A stretch of DNA of 64,000 nucleotides. Origin: Propionicimonas sp020161015 (GTDB lineage Bacteria > Actinomycetota > Actinomycetes > Propionibacteriales > Propionibacteriaceae). The DNA is taken from assembly GCF_964266745.1 (NCBI RefSeq), contig NZ_CAXWGX010000023.1:62001-126000 (forward strand). The letters run 5' to 3'. The position numbers and the translations under genes were made by a program. Shown here piece by piece: positions 16,042 to 24,548 of this stretch. Numbering within the stretch: position 1 is the stretch's first letter; the number at the start of each line of letters is the position of its first letter. The notes beneath the pieces were generated by a model. That model saw nothing but the letters and a program-made list of their open reading frames with translations. It had not been told where the DNA came from and searched no databases.

Positions 16042-16114
16042 TATCCCCAACGGGATTCGAACCCGCGCTGCTGCCTTGAAAGGGCAGTGTCCTAGGCCGC
16101 TAGACGATGGGGAC
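16042..16114 (-). tRNA. tRNA-Glu (TTC)
   Basis: A 73-nt cloverleaf on the minus strand: acceptor GTCCCCA/TGGGGAT (with a G-U first pair), anticodon arm CTGCC-CTTTCAA-GGCAG with anticodon TTC, T-arm GCGGG-TTCGAAT-CCCGT. CCA is not encoded. The glycosyltransferase gene on the other strand separates it from tRNA-Asp/Phe. Confidence 0.95.
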
Positions 16115-16184
16115 CTGAGGCGTCACTATACGGCGCGCGCCGGTGGCGTCCCAAACCAGGCCGGTCCGGCCCCGGACGGCCGAA

Positions 16185-16213
16185 CGGTCCCCGTCGGTGG
16201 CTGACGGGGACCG
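16185..16213 (-). terminator. Terminator of the SH3b/M15-like gene
   Basis: Perfect 11-bp stem CGGTCCCCGTC / GACGGGGACCG with a 7-nt loop, 27 nt beyond the stop codon of the minus-strand gene at 16241. Confidence 0.75.
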
Positions 16214-16240
16214 CTCGGTCCGGGGGGATTGGGGGCAGGT

Positions 16241-17560
16241 CTAGCTGGGCTCGAAGGACACGTGGACGTGGTCGTAGTGGTTCTGGGTGTCGCCGCCGCG
16301 GTCGGCCATCTTGACCCAGTAGCCGCGGGTGAGGGTGTAGTTGCGCTGGCGCCAGATGACGTAGGTGACGTGCAGGCGCTTGCCGTTGTCGATGAAGTAT
16401 TGCGCGAGCGCGTCGCCGAGGGCCTTGTTGGTCTTGTAGGAGGGGATCATGTTGTCGATCGCGCGGCCGTTGGGGTGGTCGGAGGAGTACGCGCTGGAGG
16501 AGCGCCACCCGTAGATGGTCTTGATCGCCGGGAACTTGGCGCGCACCTCGAGGACGGCGGCCTTGGCGTACGGCTCGAGCTTGTTGAGGCTGGACGAGCC
16601 GAGGTCGACCGTCGGCGGGCTGGTGGCGAGGTCGGCGGTGGCCACCCAGTCGGTGCCGCCGTTCCAGATGATCTCGGTGAAGCCGTCCTTGGTGGTGCCG
16701 GTGATGCGCAGCGCCGTGCTCTGGGCGACGGTGGTGACCTTGGTGGCGTTGGACGCGGCGCCGGCGCGGATCACGACGCCCTCGGTGAGGGCGTAGCGGG
16801 CGCCCTTCGACAGGGGGAGCACGAGGTCGTCCGCGGTGCCGGCGACGGCCTTGAGGTAGCCGGTGATGACCCAGCCGACCTTGCCGGCGTACACGACCTG
16901 GCTGTAGCTGCCGGTGTGGGTGCCGGTGGTGCCGAGGGTGGAGCCGGTGGCGATCGTGCCCTGGTTGGTCGCGGCGACGGACGCGGTGGTGCGCAGGGCG
17001 AGCTTCGCCGTGGTGGTGTAGCGGGCGACGGTCTCTGGCGTGGTGTCGGTGGCGGTGGAGAGGAACTTCGAGTGGATCCAGGAGGTCTTGCCGCCGACGT
17101 TCACCTGGGTGAAGTCGCCGGAGGTGAGGCCGGTGACCTTGATCTCGGTGCCCTTGGTGAGGATGGTCCCGATCTCGGCGGTGAGGCTCGCGGACTGGCG
17201 CACGTTGACGTTCTTGGTGGCGGTCTTGCGTCCGGTCGGTCCGGTGATGGTGACGGCCGCGGGGTTGGTGTTCGGGTCGAGGTACTCGGCCCACGCGTAG
17301 GCGGTGGTGTTGTTGTACTTGATCGGCAGCCAGTCGCCGGAGACGGCGCCGGCGGCGATCACGCTGTCGCCGGCCTGGAGCTGGGTGAGGATGGTCTTGC
17401 TGGTGCTGGGGCCGCTGCGCACGTTGACGCTGGTGGAGGCGGTGTAGGTGGTCACGGCCGCCCGGGCGACGGGGGCGTCCACGAGGCTGAAGGCGAGCAG
17501 GGACGCAGTGAGCACGGCCCAGGAGAGGGCGGCGCGAGCGGTGGCCAGCGCGTGCGTCAC
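16241..17560 (-). CDS. Secreted SH3b-repeat protein with M15-like C-terminal domain
   Basis: A 439-aa exported protein. Signal peptide at residues 1-34 (hydrophobic core, cleavage near ARA-AV). Four bacterial SH3-like repeats follow at roughly 36-97, 112-170, 180-243 and 250-310 (first: STSVNVRSGPSTSKTIL). The C-terminal ~110 residues contain WRSSSAYSSDHPNGRAIDNM and NHYDHVHVSFEPS, resembling the ARB-07466-like/M15 peptidase arrangement with SxHPxGxAxD and HVH zinc ligands. It likely acts on or binds cell-wall peptidoglycan outside the cell. A CRP-type palindrome lies 68 bp upstream. Catalytic activity is inferred, not certain. Confidence 0.82.
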   Translation of the reverse strand: MTHALATARAALSWAVLTASLLAFSLVDAPVARAAVTTYTASTSVNVRSGPSTSKTILTQLQAGDSVIAAGAVSGDWLPIKYNNTTAYAWAEYLDPNTNPAAVTITGPTGRKTATKNVNVRQSASLTAEIGTILTKGTEIKVTGLTSGDFTQVNVGGKTSWIHSKFLSTATDTTPETVARYTTTAKLALRTTASVAATNQGTIATGSTLGTTGTHTGSYSQVVYAGKVGWVITGYLKAVAGTADDLVLPLSKGARYALTEGVVIRAGAASNATKVTTVAQSTALRITGTTKDGFTEIIWNGGTDWVATADLATSPPTVDLGSSSLNKLEPYAKAAVLEVRAKFPAIKTIYGWRSSSAYSSDHPNGRAIDNMIPSYKTNKALGDALAQYFIDNGKRLHVTYVIWRQRNYTLTRGYWVKMADRGGDTQNHYDHVHVSFEPS

Positions 17561-17627
17561 GGTCTCAGGTTTCCTTCACATTCGGCGGTCATCGGCGTTC
17601 CGGTGAGGCAGGAGGGAGGGTCTTCCC

Positions 17628-17643
17628 CGTGACGTTCGTCACA
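17628..17643. promoter_or_regulatory. CRP/GlxR-type binding site
   Basis: The sequence CGTGA-N6-TCACA matches the CRP consensus TGTGA-N6-TCACA at 9 of 10 positions. It sits 68 bp upstream of the minus-strand SH3b gene and 142 bp upstream of the plus-strand zincin gene. Wall hydrolase genes are known GlxR targets in corynebacteria; the assignment here is by motif only. Confidence 0.45.
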
Positions 17644-17784
17644 CCCGTCCCAGCTGCCCCAGTAGTTGTGGACTGTAATCAGCGAGGCCTGTCCGCGTCA
17701 CCGTTTCAGGCGCAATTGCCCTAGTGGGAGCACGAAATGACAGTCGTGTGATTCGACTGCTCCGGGCCCGGCTAGGGTGGTGCC

Positions 17785-18138
17785 ATGGCCCTGGTGGTGT
17801 CGCCGCAGCGGTTCGAGCAGCTCGTGGACGAGGCGCTCGAACAGATCCCCGACCAGCTGTTCGACCTGGTCGAGAACTGTGCGCTGATCGTGGAGGAGGA
17901 GCCGGACGCCGAGATGGGCGACGTGCTCGGCTACTACGACGGAACCCCCTTGTCAGACCGCACTTCGCAGTACTCGGGCGTGCTACCGGACCGCATCCTC
18001 ATCTTCCGCGGGCCGCTGCTGCGACTGGTGTCGTCGGAGGCCGAACTGGTGGAGGAGATCCGGATCACGGTGTGGCACGAGATCGCCCACTTCTTCGGCA
18101 TCGACGACGACGAACTGGACGACCTGGGCTACGCCTGA
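17785..18138 (+). CDS. Metallopeptidase family protein (zincin, PF06262-like)
   Basis: A 117-aa protein with the zinc motif HEIAHFFGIDDDEL near the C-terminus: two His ligands in HEIAH and an acidic third ligand downstream. The N-terminal FEQLVDEALEQIPDQLFDLVENCALIVEEEP and the GYYDGTPLSDRTSQYSG segment are typical of the small actinobacterial zincin family. It is full length for the family. No signal peptide, so cytosolic. Substrate and biological role are not established. Convergent with the next gene. Confidence 0.9.
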   Translation: MALVVSPQRFEQLVDEALEQIPDQLFDLVENCALIVEEEPDAEMGDVLGYYDGTPLSDRTSQYSGVLPDRILIFRGPLLRLVSSEAELVEEIRITVWHEIAHFFGIDDDELDDLGYA

Positions 18139-18172
18139 GGCGTCGGGCGAACCTGAGAAATCACCTAGAGCG

Positions 18173-18892
18173 CTACTTGAGAGATTCGTCGGCCTTCTCG
18201 GCGTTCAGCACCCACAGGCGCGCGCCGTCGCAGACCCAGGTGTCGCAGCTGCCCAGCGCCGCGTCGGGGAGGTAGCCGGCGCGCAGGTCCTCGCGCGGGA
18301 CCAGCGCCGCGCCCACCAGCGAGCACAGCGTCCGGCGCTGGCTGTTGTCGGGGACGACCACGGCCACGCAGTCGAGCGTCTCCTGGGCCGAGTTGACGGC
18401 GAGGGTGGCGATGACGTCGAGCTCGAAGGACGGCGCGACGACGACCACCGCTCGGCCGGCGGAGGTGGCCCGCTCGAGGAGCCCGAGGAGTTCGCGGGTG
18501 GTGGTGACGGGGTCGTCCGCCACGAGCACCAGGGGGTGGTCGAGGACGCACAGGCCGCTGGCGGCGTCCGTGACGAAGACGGGGTCGGCGAACCCGAAGG
18601 GCAGGCTCGGTGAGCCGGCCATGCGCCGCTGGAGGTCGCTGCGTCCCTGTTCGGGGAGCGGGGTGGCGTTCGCGCGGGGGTTCCGGAGGGCGTCCGCCTG
18701 GCTCAGGTAGCGCGGGGACGGCGCGTCGTCGCGCAGGCCGGGGATGGGACGGTCGGGCGCCTGCGTGAGCGCGTCCTGGCGGCGCTTCGTGTCGGTGCGG
18801 TCGGCCAGCCAGCCGTAGACGACGACCGCGATGCCGAGCACCAGCACGAGCCCGATCCCGAGGTAGCCGACGTCCACCCGTCCAGTGTGCAC
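18173..18892 (-). CDS. Membrane-anchored protein resembling the GroEL apical domain
   Basis: A 239-aa protein, GTG start at 18892. One N-terminal transmembrane helix (residues ~9-29, LGIGLVLVLGIAVVVYGWL) is followed by a ~60-residue polar linker. From about residue 105 the sequence follows the chaperonin apical domain: PVFVTDAASGLCVLDHPLVL against GroEL [20 protein letters not shown], then LLGLLERATSAGRAVVVVAP, IATLAVNSAQETLDCVAVVVP and RRTLCSLVGAALV. Equatorial and intermediate domains are absent, so it cannot be an ATPase or ring chaperonin. Substrate holding at the membrane is a guess. Similarity is by eye only. Confidence 0.6.
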   Translation of the reverse strand: MHTGRVDVGYLGIGLVLVLGIAVVVYGWLADRTDTKRRQDALTQAPDRPIPGLRDDAPSPRYLSQADALRNPRANATPLPEQGRSDLQRRMAGSPSLPFGFADPVFVTDAASGLCVLDHPLVLVADDPVTTTRELLGLLERATSAGRAVVVVAPSFELDVIATLAVNSAQETLDCVAVVVPDNSQRRTLCSLVGAALVPREDLRAGYLPDAALGSCDTWVCDGARLWVLNAEKADESLK

Positions 18893-18935
18893 GAGCCCTG
18901 CGCGGCTAGGTACGCTACGAGGGCGCTCCGGCGTG

Positions 18936-19011
18936 GGGCCTATAGCTCAATTGGCAGAGCAGCGGACTTTTAATCCGCGGGTTCTGGGTTCGATTCCCAG
19001 TGGGCCCACCA
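18936..19011 (+). tRNA. tRNA-Lys (TTT), integration target
   Basis: A 76-nt gene with CCA encoded: acceptor GGGCCTA/TGGGCCC, anticodon arm GCGGA-CTTTTAA-TCCGC with anticodon TTT, T-arm TCTGG-GTTCGATT-CCCAG. Its 3' 45 nt are repeated at 39515-39559, marking it as the attachment gene of the adjacent element. The gene is intact on this side. Confidence 0.97.
18967..19011 (+). other. attL: 45-bp direct repeat
   Basis: From CTTTTAATCC through the CCA end of tRNA-Lys (anticodon loop to 3' terminus), identical to 39515-39559. The crossover probably lies in this segment, so integration restores a full tRNA gene. Confidence 0.95.
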
Positions 19012-19139
19012 GCGAATTTCAGGCCTCTGACTAGGGCAAACGCGACCGACACGGAGACGCTCTGGTAAGCAGATGTAGATGCTCGTATGCTCTCTTAGTG
19101 CACGTAGAGTGCACGGATCTGGGCGATTTGGAGGCCTCG

Positions 19140-20294
19140 ATGGTCGGCAGACGGGACTTCGGCACCATCCGCAGGCTGCCATCGGGCAGATATCAGGCTA
19201 GCTTCATCGGTCCGGACCTGGCACGGCACAACGCACCGGTGACCTTCGAGAACAAGGACCTGGCAGTCGTCTGGCTGTACAACGAGAAGAAGCGGATCGA
19301 CCAGGCGACGATCGACGACGAGCGTTGGAGCTCGCCGGGCGAGCGTGCCGAGGAGGCGAGGCTCGCCGCTGCGCCCAAGGAGCTCTTCGGCGACTACGCG
19401 GCGCGGTGGATCGACGAGCGACGCAACTCGAAGGGGGAGCCGCTGCGGGCCCTGACGCAGAAGGACTACCGCCAGGTTCTCGGCGCCTACCTGATGCCGA
19501 CGTTCGGCAAGAAGCCTGTTGACCGGATCACCCGTCCTGACGTGCGGGCCTGGCACGCCAGCCTCAACAAGGCGACTCCGAGAGCCCGTACCAAGGCCTA
19601 CGCCCTCCTGCGCGCGATCATGAACAGCGCCGTCGACGACGAGCTGATCGCGGCCTCCCCGGTCCACATTCGTGGTGCTGGCGCGGCGGCGGTCAGGCGT
19701 CCCGTGGAGCCGGCAACCCCCGCCGAGATCCAGGTCATGGCCGACAACATGCCACCCCGGCTCAGCGCCGCGGTGATGATCGCCGCCTGGTGCGCCCTCC
19801 GCTACGGAGAGATCGCCGAGCTGCGCCGAAAGGACATCGACGTCGCCAACCACCAGATCAAGGTGCGCCGCGCGGTCACCTTCCCGCCCGGAGGAGCTGT
19901 CGTGGGGCCGCCGAAGTCCGACGCCGGCGTCCGCGACGTCTCGATTCCTCCGCATGTCTGGCCGATCATCGAGCAGCACCTCGAGACCTACGTCCGACCT
20001 GGACCCAACTCGCTGCTGTTCCCAGGCGAGGCGCGAGGCCACATGTGGCACTCGGTGATGGGCAGCCACTTCACCAAGGCCAGGGCTGCGGCTGGAAGGG
20101 ACGACCTCAAGTGGCACGACCTTCGCCACACCGGAGCCACGCTAGCCGCCCAGGTCGGAGCGACGACGGCCGAGCTTCAAGCGCGACTCGGCCATTCGAC
20201 CTCTGTAGCGGCGCAGCTGTACCAGCACGCCGCGAAGGATCGCGACCGCCAGATCGCCGAGCGACTCTCGCAGATGCTTGCCAGGCAGGATTGA
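19140..20294 (+). CDS. int: Tyrosine site-specific integrase
   Basis: A 384-aa phage-type recombinase that integrates and excises the element at tRNA-Lys. Residues ~85-165 form the SAM-like core-binding domain (LFGDYAARWIDERRNSKGEP). The catalytic domain carries Arg221 (CALRYGEIAEL), His326 and Arg329 (WHDLRHTGATLA), His352 (LGHSTSVAAQLYQHA) and the nucleophile Tyr361. The N-terminus (RRLPSGRYQASFIGPD) is an arm-binding-like domain. ATG at 19140 with GGAGG upstream is preferred to a GTG at 19098. It is the first gene after the tRNA, 129 bp from attL. Direct copies of GTGCACG just upstream could be arm or operator sites. Confidence 0.95.
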   Translation: MVGRRDFGTIRRLPSGRYQASFIGPDLARHNAPVTFENKDLAVVWLYNEKKRIDQATIDDERWSSPGERAEEARLAAAPKELFGDYAARWIDERRNSKGEPLRALTQKDYRQVLGAYLMPTFGKKPVDRITRPDVRAWHASLNKATPRARTKAYALLRAIMNSAVDDELIAASPVHIRGAGAAAVRRPVEPATPAEIQVMADNMPPRLSAAVMIAAWCALRYGEIAELRRKDIDVANHQIKVRRAVTFPPGGAVVGPPKSDAGVRDVSIPPHVWPIIEQHLETYVRPGPNSLLFPGEARGHMWHSVMGSHFTKARAAAGRDDLKWHDLRHTGATLAAQVGATTAELQARLGHSTSVAAQLYQHAAKDRDRQIAERLSQMLARQD

Positions 20295-20496
20295 CGTCTC
20301 GCGCTCATGCCGAGGTCCGTGCGCCTCCGAGTAACCCCGTGGGCGCGAGGTCTGGCGAGGGAATGCAGACTCGGAAGACGCCAAGCACTATCACCGTGAT
20401 CCGCCAGAATCTCGACGCCCGCGACGACAATCGTCATGTGAGAAGACGTGCCGACGTGCTGCGTAGAGCAGCCATGTCCTCCGTGGCTGGTGTCTA

Positions 20497-23400
20497 GTGC
20501 CGAGCTCTCCAACCGATCATCTGCTTGACCGTCTCCGAGACGTCGCCAGCCGTACGTTGAGTGCGGCCGGCCCGAGGTATGCGCCATCGCTGGACCCCGC
20601 AGCGCCTAATCTCGCGATTCTGCCCCTTGAGTGGGCTGGCCACGCACTGGCTCAGGGGACAGGCTTCGGCGAACGAGTCCGAGCTCTTGCCGCCATCGTG
20701 AGCGAAGTGTACGACCGGGACGACCGCGTCGCGGACTGGCTGTTCGCTCGCAGGGTCGTGAACGTCGTTACCGTTTCGGCCGATCTAGACGCCCTCGCGG
20801 CGGGGTCCGGCGCGTCTGCGCGGCGACGTACCATGCAGGAGCTCCGCAGACACCTCAGGGTGGTTCGTGCGCGGTTGAGTTCTGCGGATCATGAGATGCG
20901 CGCCAAGCTGCAGAGCATCGAGGCGTCGAAGTCAGATGGGCCGAACGACGAGCAGGAGAGGTCTCGAGTAGCCCAGCGGGAGCAAGTGCAGTCTCGGCTT
21001 GGCTCGATCCGACGTCTCGACGGCGCACTTGATGAGGTGTCGGAGTACGCGGAGGGCCCCGAGGGTGTCCTCGTTTGCCAGAGACAGGCCGCACTCTTGT
21101 TGGGTGAGTGGGGGACTGGCAAGACCCACTTCCTGTGTGATTTCGCTCTGCAGGCGATCAGCGACGGAACGCCGACGCTTGTGGTGCTTGCGAGCACACT
21201 TCGGACTGACATCTCACCTCTGGATGCCATCGCCGAGGCGACCGGAATCGCGGCCAACGGTGCCGCGCTTGTTGACGCGCTGGATGCCGGCGCCAAGGCT
21301 GCTGGCCGTCGAGCGCTCATCCTGATCGATGCGCTCAACGAGTCTGATCGCAGTACTTGGCGCCGCAACCTGCCTGGACTCCTGCGCGCAGTCGAGGCAA
21401 CCGAGAACGTCGGGCTGATTGTCTCGTGTCGAACTCCCTTCGACTCAAGTGTCGTCGCTGGCTCCGCTCGGGCGCGGATGGCGGTCCTTCGTCACCCAGG
21501 ATTCGAGGAGCAGGAGTTTGACGCGCAGCTGGAGTTCTTCAGGTATTACAACCTCCCGGCGCTCCACGTCCCGCTGTTGACGTCGGAGTTCTCTCGGCCA
21601 CTGTTCCTTCGCCTTATGTGTGAGGGAATCAAGGATCTGGGGAAGCGAGCCCAGAAGAGCCACTTGAGGGATCTCGCCTCGGGGCAGAAGAGCATGACCT
21701 ACGTCCTCGAGCGGTTCGTCAAGGAGGTTGGCTCAGAAGTCGAGAATGCTCACGGCATCCCCCCGCGATCATGCTGGCTCATCATGAAGGGCGATCCCCG
21801 CAACGGGCGCAGGGGTCTGGCTGGCGTCCTTGCAGCGGAGCGTCGAGAGTGGCTTACCGTCGACGAGGTGGTGTGCGAGATACGGGCGCTGACCGCCGTG
21901 AGTTTGGATGCGGCCGGCGCAATCATCAACTCGATGAAGGCTTCCGGGCTGCTCATCGAGCACGCGCGGTACCAGGATGGTGGCTACGTCGACGTGTTCA
22001 TCCTGCCTTACCAGCGGTTCTCGGATCATCTTGTTGCGCGGCACCTCCTGGACTCGCACTTGGACACGTCGAGTTCGGCGAGTGTCCGCAGATGCTTCTT
22101 CAAGAATCGGCGGCTCGGAGCCGTTTTCATGCTCGACCGGTGGGGGCGACAGTTTGCCGAGCCGGGGATCGCTTCGGCCTTGATGGTTGAGTTCCCCGAA
22201 CGCATCCGGCGGCTGGCTGAGCGGAAGGGTTTACCGACAGAGTTGCTCGCCTACCTGCCCAAGGATCGACGTCTTGTCAGCCCTGTGGTGGACGTGTTTC
22301 TGGAGGGGTTGTATTGGCGCCCGTCCTCCAGTTTCGGGCCAGAAACCGAGGACATGGTCGAGTTCTTGTTGAGGCGCCCCGAGCAGGAACTCAGGTCACG
22401 AACGTACGAGGTAGTCGTGGGACTCGCTCTGCGCGATGGCCATCCATTGGGTTCTGAGTGGTTGGTCGGCCGACTTGCGAGGATGTCGATGCCGGAGCGT
22501 GACGTCGAGTGGTCGGAGTTCGTCCGGACCGCCGAACCCGACTCGAACCTTCATCGGCTGCTCGCTTGGGCCGAGCGCGAGGAGCACGGAAAAGTGGAGC
22601 GGCAGGTTTCTGCTCAGGCGCTCAGAACTGCGGCACTGCTCCTGACCACAACTGATCGGCCCATTCGTGATCGAGCCACCCGGGCACTCGTTCTGATAGG
22701 TGAAGCACACCCCCAGCGTCTCTTTGATGAGGTTCTAGGTGTCCTTTCCATCGGAGATCCGTACGTCACTGAGCGCGTCGTGGCCGCATGCTACGGCGTG
22801 TGCATGCGGGTATGGGCGAGAGAGGCGAGTCGGTCGGCTTTCGGGGACGCCCTTGCGGGGCTAGGCCTGGTTCTTCTGGAACAGATCCTGCGCCCGGGTG
22901 CACCTCACTCAACCTGGCATGCGCTCACGCGCGGATACGCGATTGGAGTGCTTCAGATTCTGCGGAAGCTCCGCCCGAGAGCCCTCTCTGCGTCAGATCG
23001 GCGGTTGCTGGAACTTGCTCCAGGCCAGGCAGTCTCGCACTTCCGCCCGGTCTCACGGATTCGCAAGCGTGACACTGAGGACCCCGAGCATGCAATCCAC
23101 ATGGACTTCGGCAACTACACGATCGGTCGCCTCGTCGAGGACAGGGGTAACTACGACTTCGATCACAAGGAGTACGCGGGGGTTCGGAAGCAAATCGCCG
23201 ACCGCATGCGTCAGCTCGGTTATTCTACGGATCGCTTCGGCGAACTCGACAGGATAATCGTCCGCTACTCGGAACACAGGCGCGATGGGTATCCCGTCGA
23301 CCGCTACGGAAAGAAGTATTCGTGGATTGCGTTCTTTGAGATGTACGGCCTACGGCGGGCCGAGGGAAGATTCAAGAGCGAGTACTTCCACGAGCCAAGG

Positions 23401-24273
23401 TCCTCCGACAGCGACATCGACCCGTCCTTTCCGGAGGAGATTCCACGATGGAGCCCGCCGCACGTCGATGTGTTCGCGGCGTCGCCCCCGGATCTGCACG
23501 GATGGATCGCCAACGGGCAGAACCCCGACTACGCGAGTGTCGTTCGGTTGCCTGAGGTAGACGGTATCGCTGGCGATTGGGTGCTGCTCGACGCAATGAT
23601 GCATGAAGGCTCGGGTGATGGGAGAGAGGCGCGAGGGTGGGTCAGGTCCGTGTTCGTCCCTCCTCGATCCATTGATCAACTGCGCAAGGAGGTTGAGTCA
23701 GGACGCGCGATCCTTGACCGTGGCTTCCCTGAGAGTGGAGCGGACTACTACACCTACCACGGCGAGGTTCCTTGGTCAGCGTTGTACGGCAGCGACGTTC
23801 GAACCGCTCATGGGCGGGCGAGACGGTTCAACGATCGCGCGTTCGACTACTTCGACGGGGGGTGGAAACGCGGGATTCCTGTTGAGAGCACATGCCGACG
23901 CTGGGCTTGGGAGGACCATCACAGCCAACTCAACCAGGTTGGCGGCGTGGTCTTCCCTGCGCCACCTCTTGCCGAGGCGTTGGGACTGCGCGTCGCGGCT
24001 GGCAACTCCGACATGCTGGACGAGAAGGGCAGGTTGGCCACGATCTTCCGTCGCGCTGACGGGCCTGGATACGGCTCCTACTTCCTATACATGCGATGGG
24101 ACCTTGTCGAGCGATATGCCGCGGGTCGCAACCTCAAGCTCGTGCAGGCTGTCGCCGGGGAGCGCAACGTCAGCTACAAGTCCATGGAACGGGGACTTCC
24201 GGAGTCGCTTCGCGAGATCTTCCAGAAAGGCGCTCATCGCTTCAGCCACGTCGTAGGGCTGGAGCAGCCTTAG
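20497..24273 (+). CDS. Large STAND-like P-loop ATPase, putative defence protein
   Basis: A 1258-aa protein, GTG start at 20497. An N-terminal region (residues 1-185, including AAGPRYAPSLDP and a helical stretch) precedes an ATPase core with Walker A LLGEWGTGKTH (~202-211), Walker B ALILIDALNE (~273-281) and an arginine-bearing LIVSCRTPF strand (~307-315). The remaining ~850 residues have no domain I recognise and end in SLREIFQKGAHRFSHVVG. No transmembrane segment. Related lone STAND NTPases occur in defence islands and may act as oligomerising sensors, but no effector domain is evident here. GC content is lower than the chromosome. Function is inferred from architecture and location only. 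Confidence 0.7.
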   Translation: MPSSPTDHLLDRLRDVASRTLSAAGPRYAPSLDPAAPNLAILPLEWAGHALAQGTGFGERVRALAAIVSEVYDRDDRVADWLFARRVVNVVTVSADLDALAAGSGASARRRTMQELRRHLRVVRARLSSADHEMRAKLQSIEASKSDGPNDEQERSRVAQREQVQSRLGSIRRLDGALDEVSEYAEGPEGVLVCQRQAALLLGEWGTGKTHFLCDFALQAISDGTPTLVVLASTLRTDISPLDAIAEATGIAANGAALVDALDAGAKAAGRRALILIDALNESDRSTWRRNLPGLLRAVEATENVGLIVSCRTPFDSSVVAGSARARMAVLRHPGFEEQEFDAQLEFFRYYNLPALHVPLLTSEFSRPLFLRLMCEGIKDLGKRAQKSHLRDLASGQKSMTYVLERFVKEVGSEVENAHGIPPRSCWLIMKGDPRNGRRGLAGVLAAERREWLTVDEVVCEIRALTAVSLDAAGAIINSMKASGLLIEHARYQDGGYVDVFILPYQRFSDHLVARHLLDSHLDTSSSASVRRCFFKNRRLGAVFMLDRWGRQFAEPGIASALMVEFPERIRRLAERKGLPTELLAYLPKDRRLVSPVVDVFLEGLYWRPSSSFGPETEDMVEFLLRRPEQELRSRTYEVVVGLALRDGHPLGSEWLVGRLARMSMPERDVEWSEFVRTAEPDSNLHRLLAWAEREEHGKVERQVSAQALRTAALLLTTTDRPIRDRATRALVLIGEAHPQRLFDEVLGVLSIGDPYVTERVVAACYGVCMRVWAREASRSAFGDALAGLGLVLLEQILRPGAPHSTWHALTRGYAIGVLQILRKLRPRALSASDRRLLELAPGQAVSHFRPVSRIRKRDTEDPEHAIHMDFGNYTIGRLVEDRGNYDFDHKEYAGVRKQIADRMRQLGYSTDRFGELDRIIVRYSEHRRDGYPVDRYGKKYSWIAFFEMYGLRRAEGRFKSEYFHEPRSSDSDIDPSFPEEIPRWSPPHVDVFAASPPDLHGWIANGQNPDYASVVRLPEVDGIAGDWVLLDAMMHEGSGDGREARGWVRSVFVPPRSIDQLRKEVESGRAILDRGFPESGADYYTYHGEVPWSALYGSDVRTAHGRARRFNDRAFDYFDGGWKRGIPVESTCRRWAWEDHHSQLNQVGGVVFPAPPLAEALGLRVAAGNSDMLDEKGRLATIFRRADGPGYGSYFLYMRWDLVERYAAGRNLKLVQAVAGERNVSYKSMERGLPESLREIFQKGAHRFSHVVGLEQP

Positions 24274-24548
24274 CTACTGTCAGCGGCCCTCCAGCTTGGG
24301 CCGGCCGTGGCTTCCCGAGTAACAACCAGTGTCCGGGGCAGCTTCTCCCTTGGCTCTCCGCACGGCTCGTGACGGCGAGGATGCCGGCTCTTCACGAGTC
24401 CTGACGCGAGGCGCTTCTTCCGAGCCGTGAACCAGAGAACGCACGCTTCTGCCGCTTCCGGTGCGGGCGGTCATGTGGGCCCCGGGACGGTGAGGCGGTT
24501 GAGGCACGCAAGCAGATTGAGCCGGAGGACCGCCGCGAGTTGGCCAGG

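Noticed and set aside
19098..19139. Upstream GTG start for the integrase
   Set aside because: The ATG at 19140 has GGAGG at proper distance and the extra 14 residues are not integrase-like.
20497..24273. Assignment of the large ATPase to a named Avs/AVAST type
   Set aside because: No effector domain or diagnostic motif could be identified by eye, so only a general STAND-like label is given.
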